DNA of 64,000 nucleotides from Nemophila menziesii (Eukaryota > Streptophyta > Magnoliopsida > Boraginales > Hydrophyllaceae). Below the pieces are notes generated by a model. The model did not search any database, was not told the DNA's origin, and saw only the letters and a list, made by a program, of their open reading frames with translations. Shown piece by piece: positions 9,569 to 21,162 of this stretch. The stretch spans positions 12,173,001 through 12,237,000 of the forward strand of contig JARWIR010000010.1 of assembly GCA_029959085.1 (NCBI GenBank), written 5' to 3'. Made by a program: the position numbers and the translations under genes. Position 1 is the stretch's first letter. Each line of letters starts with the position of its first letter.

Positions 9569-10889
9569 CTGGCTACGTGGTTGTGTTGTGATATAAAATC
9601 AAGTGAGGTGGTCTAGTAGAACTACTCTTTTTAAGAGCATTAGTGTATATTTTTATTTATACATTCTTGTGTTGTAATCATCCATCAAAACCAAATTTAA
9701 TATGGATATTTACAAAGTTTGAATAAGGTTTCCATAATACCTTCTTTTGGGAGGGTTTAATTTTTTTATCATTTATAGAGATCTTTTACAATCCTTAATG
9801 GACAAAAGATTTATTTATATTTTACAAGTCCTTTCATTTATGAAAGTAGTTTTATTTACTTCTTTTTGTTGTCATTGGAGCAAAGTTCATCCCTAGATGA
9901 ATAGTATTCTACTAATATGATAAATCTTGGGCTTAAGCTTTTTTCTTTAGTTTTTCAGTAGAGGTGCCATACATTTATAATTTTTGTTCTCCATTTAAGA
10001 GTATATGGTTTTCTATTATTCAAATTATGGATAAATAAGTAGGGAGAATGTGGTTGAGTACTGAAGTATTTTATAAGACTAATGATGGTCGTCTAATACT
10101 TAACAATTCTTGATTAGGCATTTAAGTCTGCGGTTGATATATATCTAAAGGAGACTAACACTTTAATGGTAACATCTTAGCTTACATACAGTTTAATATA
10201 ATCAATATATGTCAAGTTAATAGACTTCTCCTTAAGATGGTAGGTGTTGATTAATTACTTAACGATAGATTTATATGTTTGTAAACATAAAATATAATAA
10301 AAGTCAAGGGGGTTCATGAATCTACTATATCCGAGTATTATCCTTTAACACCCTTTTTTGGAATATTAGTATTTCCCCGTTTAAGCAATTTAGCGCTTCC
10401 ATCAGCAGAAATAGACGTTGTAAATTAGCATTAACCACCTCCAAACAATAAATTCTTGCAAGTTCTAATATCTGTCTAAAAAAATTGAATTAAAATATAC
10501 ATTTTGATCGATAGTCCAATACAATAATAATTATAAATAAATATTTGTGTTAAAACTCGAGTACTAATCTAAATTAACATTTAATCAAGAAAGTACAAGT
10601 TATAGTGGGGTCTGTATTAATATAAATTAAGTATAATACCTAAATTTTGATCTATTTTATCAACTTTTAAAGAATATATAATTAATAAATTCAAGCAAAA
10701 TAAATCATTCAAAACACCCAATATTTCACAGAAAAAAGATTAACTCATGTGATAATAAAACATCCAATACTTTAGAATACTTTAGAACAAGACGAGTCAT
10801 TTATAATGTAATAAAACATCCAAATGGGCAAGAGAGAAAACAATCACAACAAACAATTTGCCAATCTTGGCTTGATAAATTAATATGAG
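9569..10889. other. Unassigned intergenic DNA
   Basis: AT-rich on both strands with stops in all frames. No transposon domain, tRNA or gene signal was recognised. The right end would be the 3' flank of the SPL-like gene. Confidence 0.4.
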
Positions 10890-12701
10890 CTATAGTGTGA
10901 GATCAACTTCGCCTTCTAGGCCATCAGTTTCCCGTTATTAGGATCTGTAGCTTGAGAAACTGGCACTTGCTCAGTCAATCCATTAGTGCCTGGCCTTGTT
11001 ACCTGATCATCATTGTTCTCCTGTATATTGCATAAACATTAAGTAAATGTTCACAACTTAATGAAGCGATACACATAATATAGATACAATTCAACAATTA
11101 CCTGACCAGAAGGGCCTGAACCGGCCAAAGATTGGTGTGCTGTACTAGGTGCAGGAGAGGCCAATGTGAGAAAACCTCTATCACACTGGGCGATGTCATG
11201 GCTTAACCTTATAAATTGATAAGTCAGATCAGTATCAGCTTGGGATTCAGTGCTACATGAAGCAGAATAATCTGACAAAGAATAGGGGGATTTGCGGAGG
11301 AAAGGAGCGGGTGGTGGAACTTCTGGCGAGAAGGGATATGGTCTCTTCAAGCCATACATCTGCATCGCAAGACCAACCAATCAAGCTAAAATAAGTAACG
11401 TATTTCATTTACGTGTGTTATAATTCAGTAAAAAATACAATTACACCAAATTGAGCAAATTAGACTCATACAAATGTACTACAGACTAACTATACCTGAC
11501 GAAAAGTTCCTGAACCGGCCAAAGAGTACTGTGGTGTACTCGCTGCAGGTGGAGCCAATGTGAGAAAATCTTTGTTGCAATGGGCAATGTCATGCCCATT
11601 TTCCGGGACTCCATTTCTCAAGCATGGAGGGCTTCCCCTGTTAAGGGTAGAGAGGAAGTATGGTGGTGGAACTCGTTGAGAGAAGGGATGTGGTCTGTTC
11701 AAGCCATACATCTGCATTACAAGATCAAAAAGTCAAGCTAAAATTACCGAATTCTGAAATGTAGTTTATTTCAAGTGTGATATAATTCAGTATAGGTTAC
11801 AGGATTTCCCTAAATCAAGCATATTAGATTCATACATATGGACTACAGACTAACACATATACACACACTTGTTAGGGGATCGGTTTCGCTCCAAGTAGGG
11901 GTGTTAGCTAGGGTTAGGGACGTCTGAAGATTTTATTATTTTGTGCAGGGGTTATACCAATTGTCGGGCTAGAATTTGGGGTTTAAAAAATCCTTTTTTT
12001 AATTGATTTGTAAGGGGGTTCAATTACAAGCCAAACTGAGGTGACATGGTTCAAGGTTCCTTAATAAGACTCTAAATTTTACCAATCATCATTTCTCTAA
12101 TCAAAACTCAATGAATATTACTGAAGAGAGATATTAAAATTCTACATAGGATGTATCTGGATATATACAAATTACAACAAATAAAGTATCTATAAATTAA
12201 TAAATAATTAAAAAAAATTGAAACAAAAGAAGCAAGAATACTCACAAACGATGAAGATCTGTGCTGCTGAAATTGCTTTGATCTTTTCATCCAACTCATG
12301 GATGATGAATTCAAGCCACTTGGTTGTCCCATCATCCTTTGAACATCCCCTTGAATATTATACCCACCATTCCAATATGGTCCATGCTTAAATTGCTGGG
12401 CATTCTCCAATTGTTGAGTTTGTCTGAGATTTGGAAACGGTAAAAGAATCTCAATTGAGGCAAGGGGACTAAATTGATTGTTAAACATTTGTTCTTGAAA
12501 AATTACATTATCTTTCTGTTCCTCTTCTAGCCTAAGTTTCTCTTGTTGAGCAACACTTACATCTCTCACTGATATCTTCTTTTCCTGCACAACATTGGAA
12601 GATCTACCACCACCACAGCTTCATCCACCACCATCACTACCACTACCACTAGCACACCCACCACTGCCACTAGACTTTTGGGTACTTTCACCTTGATCCA
12701 T
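10890..12701 (-). pseudogene. SPL-like: SPOROCYTELESS/NOZZLE (SPEAR)-like transcriptional regulator, probably disrupted
   Basis: Minus-strand exons are 12246-12701, 11496-11711, 11102-11359 and 11020 to about 10916, all with GT/AG borders and phase 0. Exon 1 starts MDQGESTQKSSG and is Gly/Ser-rich. It continues in the same frame with VAQQEKLRLEEEQKD, resembling the SPL/TIE 'GVAQLEKLRLEE' motif, then a Gln/Asn-rich stretch. Exons 2 and 3 are related: each starts MYGL(N/K)RP(H/Y)PFS and contains (D/G)FLTLA(P/S)PA. The last exon reads ENNDDQVTRPG and ends KLMA. One base out of frame lies GLEGEVDLTL, an EAR-like end (LxLxL) expected for this repressor family. An in-frame TGA at 12618-12620 interrupts exon 1. 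SPL proteins recruit TOPLESS to repress transcription in sporogenesis. It is probably a pseudogene; family assignment is moderate. Confidence 0.55.
11100..11855 (-). repeat. Tandem duplication of an exon with its upstream intron inside the SPL-like gene
   Basis: Bases 11100 to about 11490 and about 11491 to 11855 align. Both have the same acceptor (GCAG|ATGTATGGCTTGAA) and the same donor context (CAG|GTA). Both end in shared intron sequence (ctacagactaac at about 11479 and 11843). The two exons have diverged in length (258 and 216 bases) but both keep phase 0. Confidence 0.8.
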
Positions 12702-13865
12702 TTTATTTTTCATTATCAAAACACAACTCCCATACAGGTTTATAAAGCAAAATATAAAGGTGTATTTAATATTTTTCTTAAATATGGTTATTTCTTTACC
12801 ATATCTAAATGAAGCATTTTTAGAAACCAAAATACAAAAATCAATACCCCCATTAAATTTTATGCCACTAAGAGAGGCTACTTATATAGAAATACAGCAA
12901 AGATTTTAACTTTTCCATTTCTGACATATCAAATACAAATAAATGTGTTTAATTACTATATTTGGATATAGAAAATAAAATTGTAGTTAGCTTTTCAATA
13001 GGGGATAAGAGAAACAAAGGGGAGGGAAAAGGATCAGATCACATAAATTTGAAAAACAAAATCCAAATAAAATAACCATATCATAATATTATCTTTTTTT
13101 ATTAAGAAAAAATATATTAGAATGTATAAAGTGGTGAACAATTAATTAGAAATACATTACCCTTAGCCTAAGCCCTGAATGGAAATCGCTTTATAATAAC
13201 ATTCTCTATATTTTTAATTTGCAGCTGCTACTCAACTAGATATTTTTTTTTTTACTTAGGCGAGCTTTTTTCTTTTTTACAATTATTCAGATAAAAATAT
13301 ATCATTGTGCCTTTTTTATTTTGTCTTTAAAAAATTTTCAACAATGGCTCAATTATAATTTTTCGTCATAGCTAAAAAAAACTAAAAAAATCACCAAAGA
13401 CTCTAAATTTGATCCCTAAATATTCTTACTATTGATCCACCACTTTCCACAAACGCCTCCTCTTTCGTTAACGTATTTTATCTACTTACCTCCACTCTTT
13501 CGGACCCATTTCGACCATCAATTCCTTCAGTTATTTTGTCATATTTTTTTCGTAAAAACTAGTATTTTTCTTTATTATAGTTTCTATTATGTTGTTTAGA
13601 TGGTTAAATTATGTAGTTACATAATATATGTAGTTATTTATGATTTGTTATCTATAATATTAGATTTTTTTTGGATTATGAAAAAAAGTTGGAGTTTGAA
13701 AATGGGAGATTTAATATAGGAGTAAGACTTATGAAATATTATATTGCTTAATCTATGAAATATGAGATTGAATATCAATATGATTTACACAATTTATTCA
13801 TTAAATTATTATAGCTATCAAAATATTTTAGTTTACGACGCAATCAAGTCCAAATAGAAGTCCAT
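12702..13865. other. 5' flank of the SPL-like gene and unassigned DNA
   Basis: The first 40 or so bases still align with the SPL fragments of the array. The rest is AT-rich with no coding signal. The right part may hold the 5' non-coding end of the CACTA remnant, but no CACTA terminal repeat was found. Confidence 0.4.
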
Positions 13866-15360
13866 ATGGATAAAGTATTGATTAAGTCAAGAAACAAGGT
13901 TACTCTAGCTTTTGTTAAGGGTGTTAAGAGTTTCGTTGAATTTATATCTTAGCACATGGATATTTCTAATTCAATTCAATATCCATGTAACTGATGCACA
14001 AATTTACTAGGAAAAATATTCTAGAGGCTAATATGAATATTGAGAAATGGGTTTTAAGCAACATATGAAATTTGGAATTTGTATGGAGAAATAAACCCGT
14101 TCCAATCAAATATTATTCCTAGTTATGTATATGAGGAATGATAAATGTGATAGATGATTTGAGTGGCATTGTTAATGAAGCGTATACTAAAATGGTAGAC
14201 AAGAATATTCCATGATGATACGGTTTTGGTGGAATTATCCAGATGTGTTGGATGTATCCGATCGAGCATTATTTGAATAAGTTAAAGGAGTAACTACATA
14301 ATGTGTAAAAGGCACAAGGTTCAATAGATGAGGGTTATGTTGTGGAAGAGATCTTAACTTTCACATCACATTATATCAATAAGGGAAAAAAAGTGAAATC
14401 ATCCTCATAGATATGCGGATCTAGTACCAGAACCAAGAGATATATTGACTTTCGGAAGTTAATGTCACCCAAACTTAAAATAGTGTGTCGTTTATCTTCC
14501 CCCAAATAGATCACGATAGGATTGTTTGGTGCAATCTACGAACTTATGATGAGATTCAAGTTTACATATAATTTGTTCTTTTTTACTATGTTCTTTGTCA
14601 CTTTCTTATTCTATATAATTTTGTAACTCAAATATTTTGTATTCTAGGGACCATAAGTCAGTTATAATTACAGATGGACATGTGGATGTGGAAAGAATTC
14701 ATCAAACTAGATTTTACAATTCGTTATTTATAAATGTATACTATAATTCAAAATCAAAATACTAATAGAGAAAGTATAACGCAATAGCTTTTCCATTATT
14801 AGGTATTTAACATGAAGCTAGCATGCCATCCAGTATTAACCAAAATAATTTTTGTATGTGGCTAAGGGTTCCAATTATACAATTTAGAAATATGATCTAT
14901 GTGTTATTAATGGGGTGAACTTGGTTTGGCGTTAGAAAGGTGATAAATGTCTCATTGCGGATTACGCGTTTTGTTGTTTTGGCGAAGGAGTTTCTTGGTA
15001 TGGTGAATTGGTTAAAGTATTCGAGGTGGACTTCTTAAAAACATATTCGGTAATGGTATTCGAGTGAGAATGCTATAACACCAAGAAAGGAAGAATACGG
15101 AATGAGCACAGTGTAACCAAAATCGATAATAATTCGTATTGGTACAAAGATGAGTCATAAATTTTAGAAAATCAAGCAAATAACATGTTATACATTGTTG
15201 ATCTAGTGGACATTAAGGGATCGCGACGCGCTTTAAAGTGATTTGGAAAGTAAGCGATTGTCATTGTTGGAGTGTGGATGTTTAGGATTCTGTGTCGATA
15301 GTTTATACATTTGAGACGATACCTTTTGTCAATGATACAACAGACATAGACTGATTTCAT
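13866..15360 (+). mobile_element. En/Spm (CACTA) transposase remnant, internally deleted
   Basis: The ATG at 13866 opens MDKVLIKSRNKVTLAFVKGV, like the N-terminal transposase-associated domain. A YPC-type Cys segment and a NGF-like stretch follow. At 14250-14400 WMYPIEHYLNKLKE, then QGSIDEGYVVEEILTF, match the DUF4218 region of CACTA transposases. At 14990-15250 WYGELVKVFEVDFL and WYKDES.ILENQANNMLYIVD match DUF4216. The catalytic domain that should lie between the N-terminal domain and DUF4218 is missing, so this is a deletion derivative. Several stops are present. It abuts the partial unit U0 at about 15361-15366 with no terminal repeat visible. Confidence 0.75.
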
Positions 15361-15470
15361 ATGGACAATTTACTTATTTTTTTATTTGATATTATTTAAT
15401 TAACAATTTTATAAATTGTTTTCTAAGTAGCAGATATAATGATAGAAGATTCATCTAGTTTTAATTATAG

Positions 15471-17985
15471 GTGTATTAGATCAAGAGAAGTTAACTCTTT
15501 ACTACTTTCGAATTTTTTAAATCATCAACAGAGTTAGATACAAAATCAAAATTCTTAGATCATGGTCTTGCATAAAGGAAGAATCCCATCATCCTTGACA
15601 TAACATTGAAGGATGCTAAATGAGAAAAATTTACCAAAATTTTTTTAGGCTGAAATTGCATGTACTGCTTATTTGCTAAAGAAATTTGACACAACAAGTA
15701 ATTTGGAGCAACTACAAACCAACTATCAGTCATAATTGCTAGCATAGTTTATACTCGTGTTCTAGATGAAAAAAAAAGAAACTTGGTAACCGGGGTGAAA
15801 AAATTTATTTTTACTGGTTATAATGAGGATTCAAAAGACAACTATCAGTCATCTTTGTTTTTAGCGAAGAAGAAATTTAGAGGAGAAATGAAGAAAATTA
15901 TAGTACATTGGATCAAATTGAAGTAGTAGAAGAAGAAAAAAAACCATCAAAATCGAGAGTCACCTATCATGACACTTGAACAGGTTAAAAAATCTTAAGA
16001 CAAAGAAGGTCCATGTAATTCTTCTTCCCTAACAAGAAGAATGCAAAGTGTGGTAGAAATCAACACAAATATTGAAAGTTTAATTTGGTATGTTTCTCTA
16101 ATGATAATGAGCCATTATAATTTGACGAAGTTGTGAAAGCAGTATTTTGGAAGAAATAAATGGTTGAAGAAATTAGTTTAACTAGAAAAAATAATAAAAT
16201 ATTTAAAAATATTTTTCAAAAGGATAACGACCTGTTGGGACAAATGGGTCTATTAAATAAAAAGGACAATAAATGAAGAAATTGATCACTATAAGACAAA
16301 ACTTGTTGTAAAAGAATACAAAAAAATTATGGAGTTAATTATGATGAAACTTTTGCCAATGTTGCCTCAATGGACACTGTGAAAATGTTAATATTGCTTG
16401 CAACTTATCATAAACGGAAGTTACTCCAATTAGATGTCAAATCTACATTTTAGAATGGTATACTTGAAAATAAGTGTACATGGTTCAACATGAAGGTTTT
16501 ACTCTAAATGGTAAAAAAAAGTGTATCGATTGAAAAAGGTTTTGTATGGCTTGAAGCAAGCTCCTAAGCGTGGGATTCTCGCACCGACAATTATTTATTG
16601 ATAATGGTTTTTTAAATGTCCATTGACCATGCACTTTATTCGAAGGAAGATTCTAAAGGTATAGTTTTAGTTGCATGTCTTTACGTCGATGACTTGCGTA
16701 TTACAGGATGTTGTGAATTTTTTTTTTGTTCAATTCAAACAAGCCATATTCTAGGAATATAAAATGATAGACTCTGAACTTATGTAATTTTTCTTGGGTA
16801 TCAAATTAAATTAACAAGAAGGTACAAAATGGTATGCACAAAACCAGTTGAGAAATTCAAAATAGTAAAATACAATCATGTGGAATCTTTGATGTCACCT
16901 AGTTTGAAAATGGCATAACAAGATGAAGGAAAATGTGTAAATTTCATACTTTTTAAAATTTAATTAGAAGTTTTCGGTACCTCACAATCACAAGGCAAAA
17001 TATTGTTTATTTGGTTACTTTGTTGAGTCATTATGTGGAAGCGTAGGAAGAGTGTCATTGGCTTGTCGAGAAAAGAATTTTAAGTACATCAAATGTACTG
17101 TAAATTTTGGTCTATATAATCTTGATCAAGAAGATGCTATATTTTTTTTTCTAGTGATAAAGGAGGTGATCAATATGAAAGAAAAGGACTAAGTGGGTAC
17201 GTATTTTTTTTTAGGTTTACTGCATTTATGTGAATTTAAAAGAAATAAAGTGTGGTTGCTATGTCGTCTTGTGAGGCTAAATATGTTGCATTATCTTCAA
17301 TAGTTCGTAAAGTAATATGGTTGAGGAAGTTGATAAGATAATTAAATGATGAACAGAAAGATATGATTATTATTTATATGGATAAGCGATCGAGTTATCC
17401 AAAAATTCGATACAAACAGATTAAGCAAGCATATTGATCATAAGTTTATTTCTTAAGTGATCACATGAAAGTGAAGACGATAATGTTGGAGTATTGTAGT
17501 ACTTTGGAGCATGTTGTAGATAATTAAGATTGATGCTCAGTGTGAAGATTATTTTGGTTTGAGGAGGGGTGTTTAAATGATTAAAAACCAAATAAGTTTA
17601 ATTTCTTGTGATTCTTAAATATACAGTGTAAATTCATGATTTTGGGAAGAAAAAAAGATCAAATGAATATACAAGACGAATCTTGAAAAACAATGAATTT
17701 AGTGTTGTGTCGTGTAATATATCAAGACTATAATTAATTTTTATCAAGTATCTACTAGTATAAATATGTAGCATTTTATTTGTAATTCATATATAATAAA
17801 AGTGAATAAAAGAATATGAGAGAAAAATGAGATAGATTCTCCTTTTGTAAAAGGTGGTAACCTATACAAGATTTCTTGTAAAATACAAGTATAGTATTTA
17901 AGTAATATTGATTGTGTTTTAGTTTTCAGTATATTGGGACCAAGATTGATTTTGTCTTGAATATGGATTTTGGAACCGAATACCA
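15471..17985 (+). mobile_element. Degenerate copia pol remnant with 3' LTR (unit U0)
   Basis: In order on the plus strand: integrase C-terminal pieces (15565-15740); the RT start NYGVNYDETFANV near 16330; a KSTF*NG stop where the family has SAFLNG; GLKQAP near 16550; active-site YVDD at 16682-16693. RNase H follows with KKQSVVAMSSCEAKYVALSS near 17240-17300 (SKK.SVVA.SS.EAEY.A in the family). The polypurine tract gaggagggg lies at 17561-17569. The LTR begins TGTTTAAATGA at 17570 and probably ends ACCA near 17985. A TATAAATA box is at 17759-17766. The 5' LTR, gag, protease and most of integrase are absent. This is a different lineage from the Tork-like element at 3716. Confidence 0.85.
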
Positions 17986-18004
17986 TACGAGGGATTTAGA
18001 ACGG

Positions 18005-18240
18005 AATTGATTGTTAAACATTGGTGCAAGAAAGCTACATTATATTTTTATTCAACGTCTAGCCTAAATTTCTCAAGGTGATCAACACCTAAACCTCTAT
18101 GTGGTATCTATTTTTCTATTATTTGGAAAAATCTACCACCACTATCAATTTAACCACTAGCACAACCACTTGAACCCCCACTATTTTCACCTTGATCCAT
18201 ATCTTTTTTAACTATAAAAAACAACACATACATGGATTTA
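18005..18240 (-). pseudogene. SPL-like exon-1 fragment (unit U0)
   Basis: Minus-strand sequence homologous to 12472-12744, the first exon of the SPL-like gene. Shared words include attgattgttaaacatt, tctagcctaa, aatctaccaccac, actagcaca and caccttgatccat. The start-codon equivalent is at 18198-18200. Internal deletions shorten it and the frame is broken. It begins about 20 bases after the copia LTR end. Confidence 0.8.
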
Positions 18241-19004
18241 TGGACATTAATTACTCCAAACCCTATCACTAGCCTCCTCCAACTTCACCAGAACATCAAA
18301 ATCGGTTCCAAAATTCATTAAAACGTCATTGAAACTTGATCAAACCTTCACGAAATACACTAGAACAAAACCAAATCATCATATCAATCCTCCATCAAAT
18401 CCATTCCATACCACCACAAAACACATATACTTGCATACTATGTGCCTACATCTTAACAATGTCTTTGATTGAGGTAATTAGAATAATAAATTAATACTGT
18501 TTTTTATTGGAAAAAGAGAATAATTACATTTCTTTGTTGTCTTAAGAAGAGAACGTTAAAGAAGGGAACCCCTAGCCTAAATACTTTGGTATCATCTACA
18601 TCAACCTTCGGAAGTAATGAGGTTTGCCTTATGTGCTGCAAGCACTGTGTCCTTTAAAAAAGGATAAATGCATTGGAAGAGTAAAGGTTAAGCCCTTATT
18701 TGCCTTACCTCAGAAGCCAAAAGAATACTTTAGATCATAGTTGAACTAATTGTTAATTTCCATTAGAGATACTTCAATATATACCCTTTTTAATGGTGTC
18801 TTGGGCAAAGTAAACTCATTGAAAGCCCATTCTTCCCAGATTACACAAATATTTAAAATATAGATGACAAAAAATCCAAGCTCTTCATAAAATCAAAGAA
18901 TTTACTTCATAATGGGCTACCAAAATTTAGAAAAAGAGAAATAATCTTATGCATTAAACAAAATCTAAATTATGCAAAGTCTGCAATCTATAAATTGTCA
19001 CAAT

Positions 19005-20658
19005 TCACACGCGAAGGTTATAATACTTGAGAAGCGCCGTCTCCTCAATAGGGACTTTATCCCCGTCAATGGTCACCCATATACTGCGCTTCCATTCCCT
19101 CGTACCTTCCTTTTGAGCATGTTCTTCGAAAGCCTGTGGTGTCATCTTGCCTGTTCATAAAAAACAGTCATTACGCAATTTTATAAAGTTTTCTAGTCAG
19201 AACTTATGTTTGCCTCTGTATAGATAATCATTGAAACTCACCATAAGTTAGAGACACAGAGTTTGACACCATAAAAACACATAATAATCTACCTATTTAA
19301 GAACAAACCATTACAAATTGCATACTTGAAAAACAAACTCAATGTCAGTTGCAGAAGATGATTAAAGATATTAAGTATTATATTTTTGTACTAAATATAT
19401 ATGGAATTATAAATAGACCAGTTCAAAATTAATACATGAAACATTCTGTTTTTATTCTATGGAAAATTTTCATTACTAATAAAATATAACACATAAAAAT
19501 AAAAACTTCTCTCAATTAAAACCCAGATCAAAAAACCCTCCCTCAAAACACGAATAAAATAGCTACAGAGTTGGAAAGGCCAATTAGCTAGGAGTGAAGT
19601 TCTCCTAAGTCATCCAATAATGTTATCTTTCGACTTATTTACTAAACGAGTAATTTGATTAAAGCTACCAACGAATGAATTGTTAAACTCATTCACAGTG
19701 TCCCGGAATAAAGTATAGCCAATACAATCTATAGAAATCAGATTAAAAAAATGTCAGTATTACCGGCCACGTATATACTATAATTAACAATTAATTTTCT
19801 CTCATGTTTTTTCTTAAGGTGTACTAGATTGAATTCCCAAGTTTAATAATTTCTATACAGTAAGACATCTCCAAAATCACGAGACATTGTTTTTCTTCTT
19901 GGCATTTTTAAATGTATGGAAGAATATTCTCTCAGTAGTCTCACAAGATAATTTTTGGATAGTAGATATACCAAGTTTGGTTACTTAACATAACTTTATT
20001 TATCATGTGAAAATTCCAGAAGTGAAGTCCATCATTGATACCAAAAGCTAACAATAGTACTATATTGTAGAAAACTCCTTTAAATGCTCTATTTTATTTT
20101 ATTTTCAAAAATAAATTTGTGCTCCTTCCAAAATAAAATTATCCTTATCTTATAGCAATAATTTATGTCATAGTTTTCAATCGCTAAAAAAATTAAATAG
20201 AGAACATATATCCAGTCTATTGAGAGACAACGCTTTCACATCTTAATAAGAAAATTAGGGTTCTTTCAATCTCTTTATGAGTAAGAAGAATACATCCATC
20301 AATCTAAAATAATAATTTTGTTGAAGTATTAAAATAAAAAGTACTTACTTTAAACAATATTGTAAGGATTTACAAAAAATTTCATATGGACAAGTAAAAA
20401 TTAAAAACACACCACATGCTTAAAAACGTTTATAAAATATAAATATATAATATTATTTGGAAAATAAAATTAGATACCTTCTGGACAACCTGGAAAACAA
20501 TCACATTCGATATCGACAAGGCCATTCGCATAAACTCTCAAATAGCCAACGGTATCTCCAAAACGTTGACTTGTGCACGCACATATCACCTTTAGGTGAT
20601 CTTCATAGAGTTTGACGTCATACATATTTTTTAACTCCTCAACGCTAAAAAGTGACAT
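19005..20658 (-). CDS. ULT1-like: ULTRAPETALA1-like SAND-domain mini-protein, unit U1 (exons 20478-20658, 19005-19150)
   Basis: Same two-exon, 108-residue model as copy A, with the same donor (AG|GTATC) and acceptor (ACAG|GC). It differs from copy A by VEE for AKE at residues 6-8, F55 for Y, C58 for Y (restoring the family's CxCxPGC) and Q66 for P. Residues 22-104 cover the SAND domain, including the REWKR core (78-82) that corresponds to the KDWK-type SAND core. The protein stops just after YYN, where the family continues into a cysteine-rich half. The frame is intact while neighbouring transposon sequence is full of stops, which argues for recent selection or recent homogenisation. Nuclear chromatin association is inferred from the family only. 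Confidence 0.8.
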
Positions 20659-20740
20659 CTTTAGGTATCTTTAGGTGAGAGAAATTGTAAGACTTAAGAT
20701 ATATCAGAAAAATGAAAGATGATGAATGACTTATAGCCTG

Positions 20741-20747
20741 TTTTATA
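20741..20747 (-). promoter_or_regulatory. Putative TATA box of the ULT-like gene, unit U1
   Basis: TATAAAA on the minus strand, 83 bases upstream of the ATG. It is preserved in all eight units; in U8 the neighbouring bases changed (gccctttttata) but the core remains. Confidence 0.5.
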
Positions 20748-21162
20748 CTGTTTTTTCAGTCAAAAGAACATTTAAATTAATTATCGCTTTTTAGAAAAAT
20801 ATATATTTAAAATTATTTTTTGTTTGATATCCAACATTACTTCTTTTCTGAAAACTGATTATTTTTAGAAATAGTAAATTATTCGGGTTTTTTAAAGTAA
20901 AAAATATTTTATTTGTTTAAATTTTGAAATACTTCTGAAAAAAGAATGGCGCCTATTCACCTGGTCAAAGACTACATATTCATCATTTAAGGAAAAGAAT
21001 ATTAATCATAAGTGCAAAAATCTGGTCAAAGAAAAAAAATCTTTTTTATCTATTTTCAATTTACTTATTTTTTTATTTGATATTATTTAATTAACAATTT
21101 TATAAATTGTTTTCTAAGTAGCAGATATTATTGATAGAAGATTCATATAGTTTTAATTATAG

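Larger units (their letters stand above)
15366..18425. repeat. Partial repeat unit U0, left edge of the array
   Basis: Matches 21059-24126 of unit U1: the spacer end, copia pol remnant, LTR, SPL fragment and leader to the next unit. The ULT-like gene part is absent because the homology starts inside the spacer, directly after the CACTA remnant. Confidence 0.95.
18990..20800. other. Shared gene layout of every array unit
   Basis: In each unit the ULT-like exon 2 lies about 580 bases from the unit start and exon 1 about 2050 bases from it. The TATA motif (20741-20747 here) is about 83 bases upstream of the ATG. A leader of about 580 bases before exon 2 holds no clear gene, only a possible decayed third exon near 18606-18645. 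Confidence 0.6.

Noticed and set aside
9569..10889. Possible gene between the LINE and the SPL-like gene
   Set aside because: No frame, splice pattern or family motif could be supported.
13200..13865. CACTA terminal inverted repeat upstream of the transposase remnant
   Set aside because: No CACTA-type terminus was found by reading; only AT-rich sequence is present.
17744..17986. Minus-strand 80-codon frame conserved in nine units
   Set aside because: It lies wholly inside the copia LTR, antisense to it. Its conservation only reflects recent duplication.
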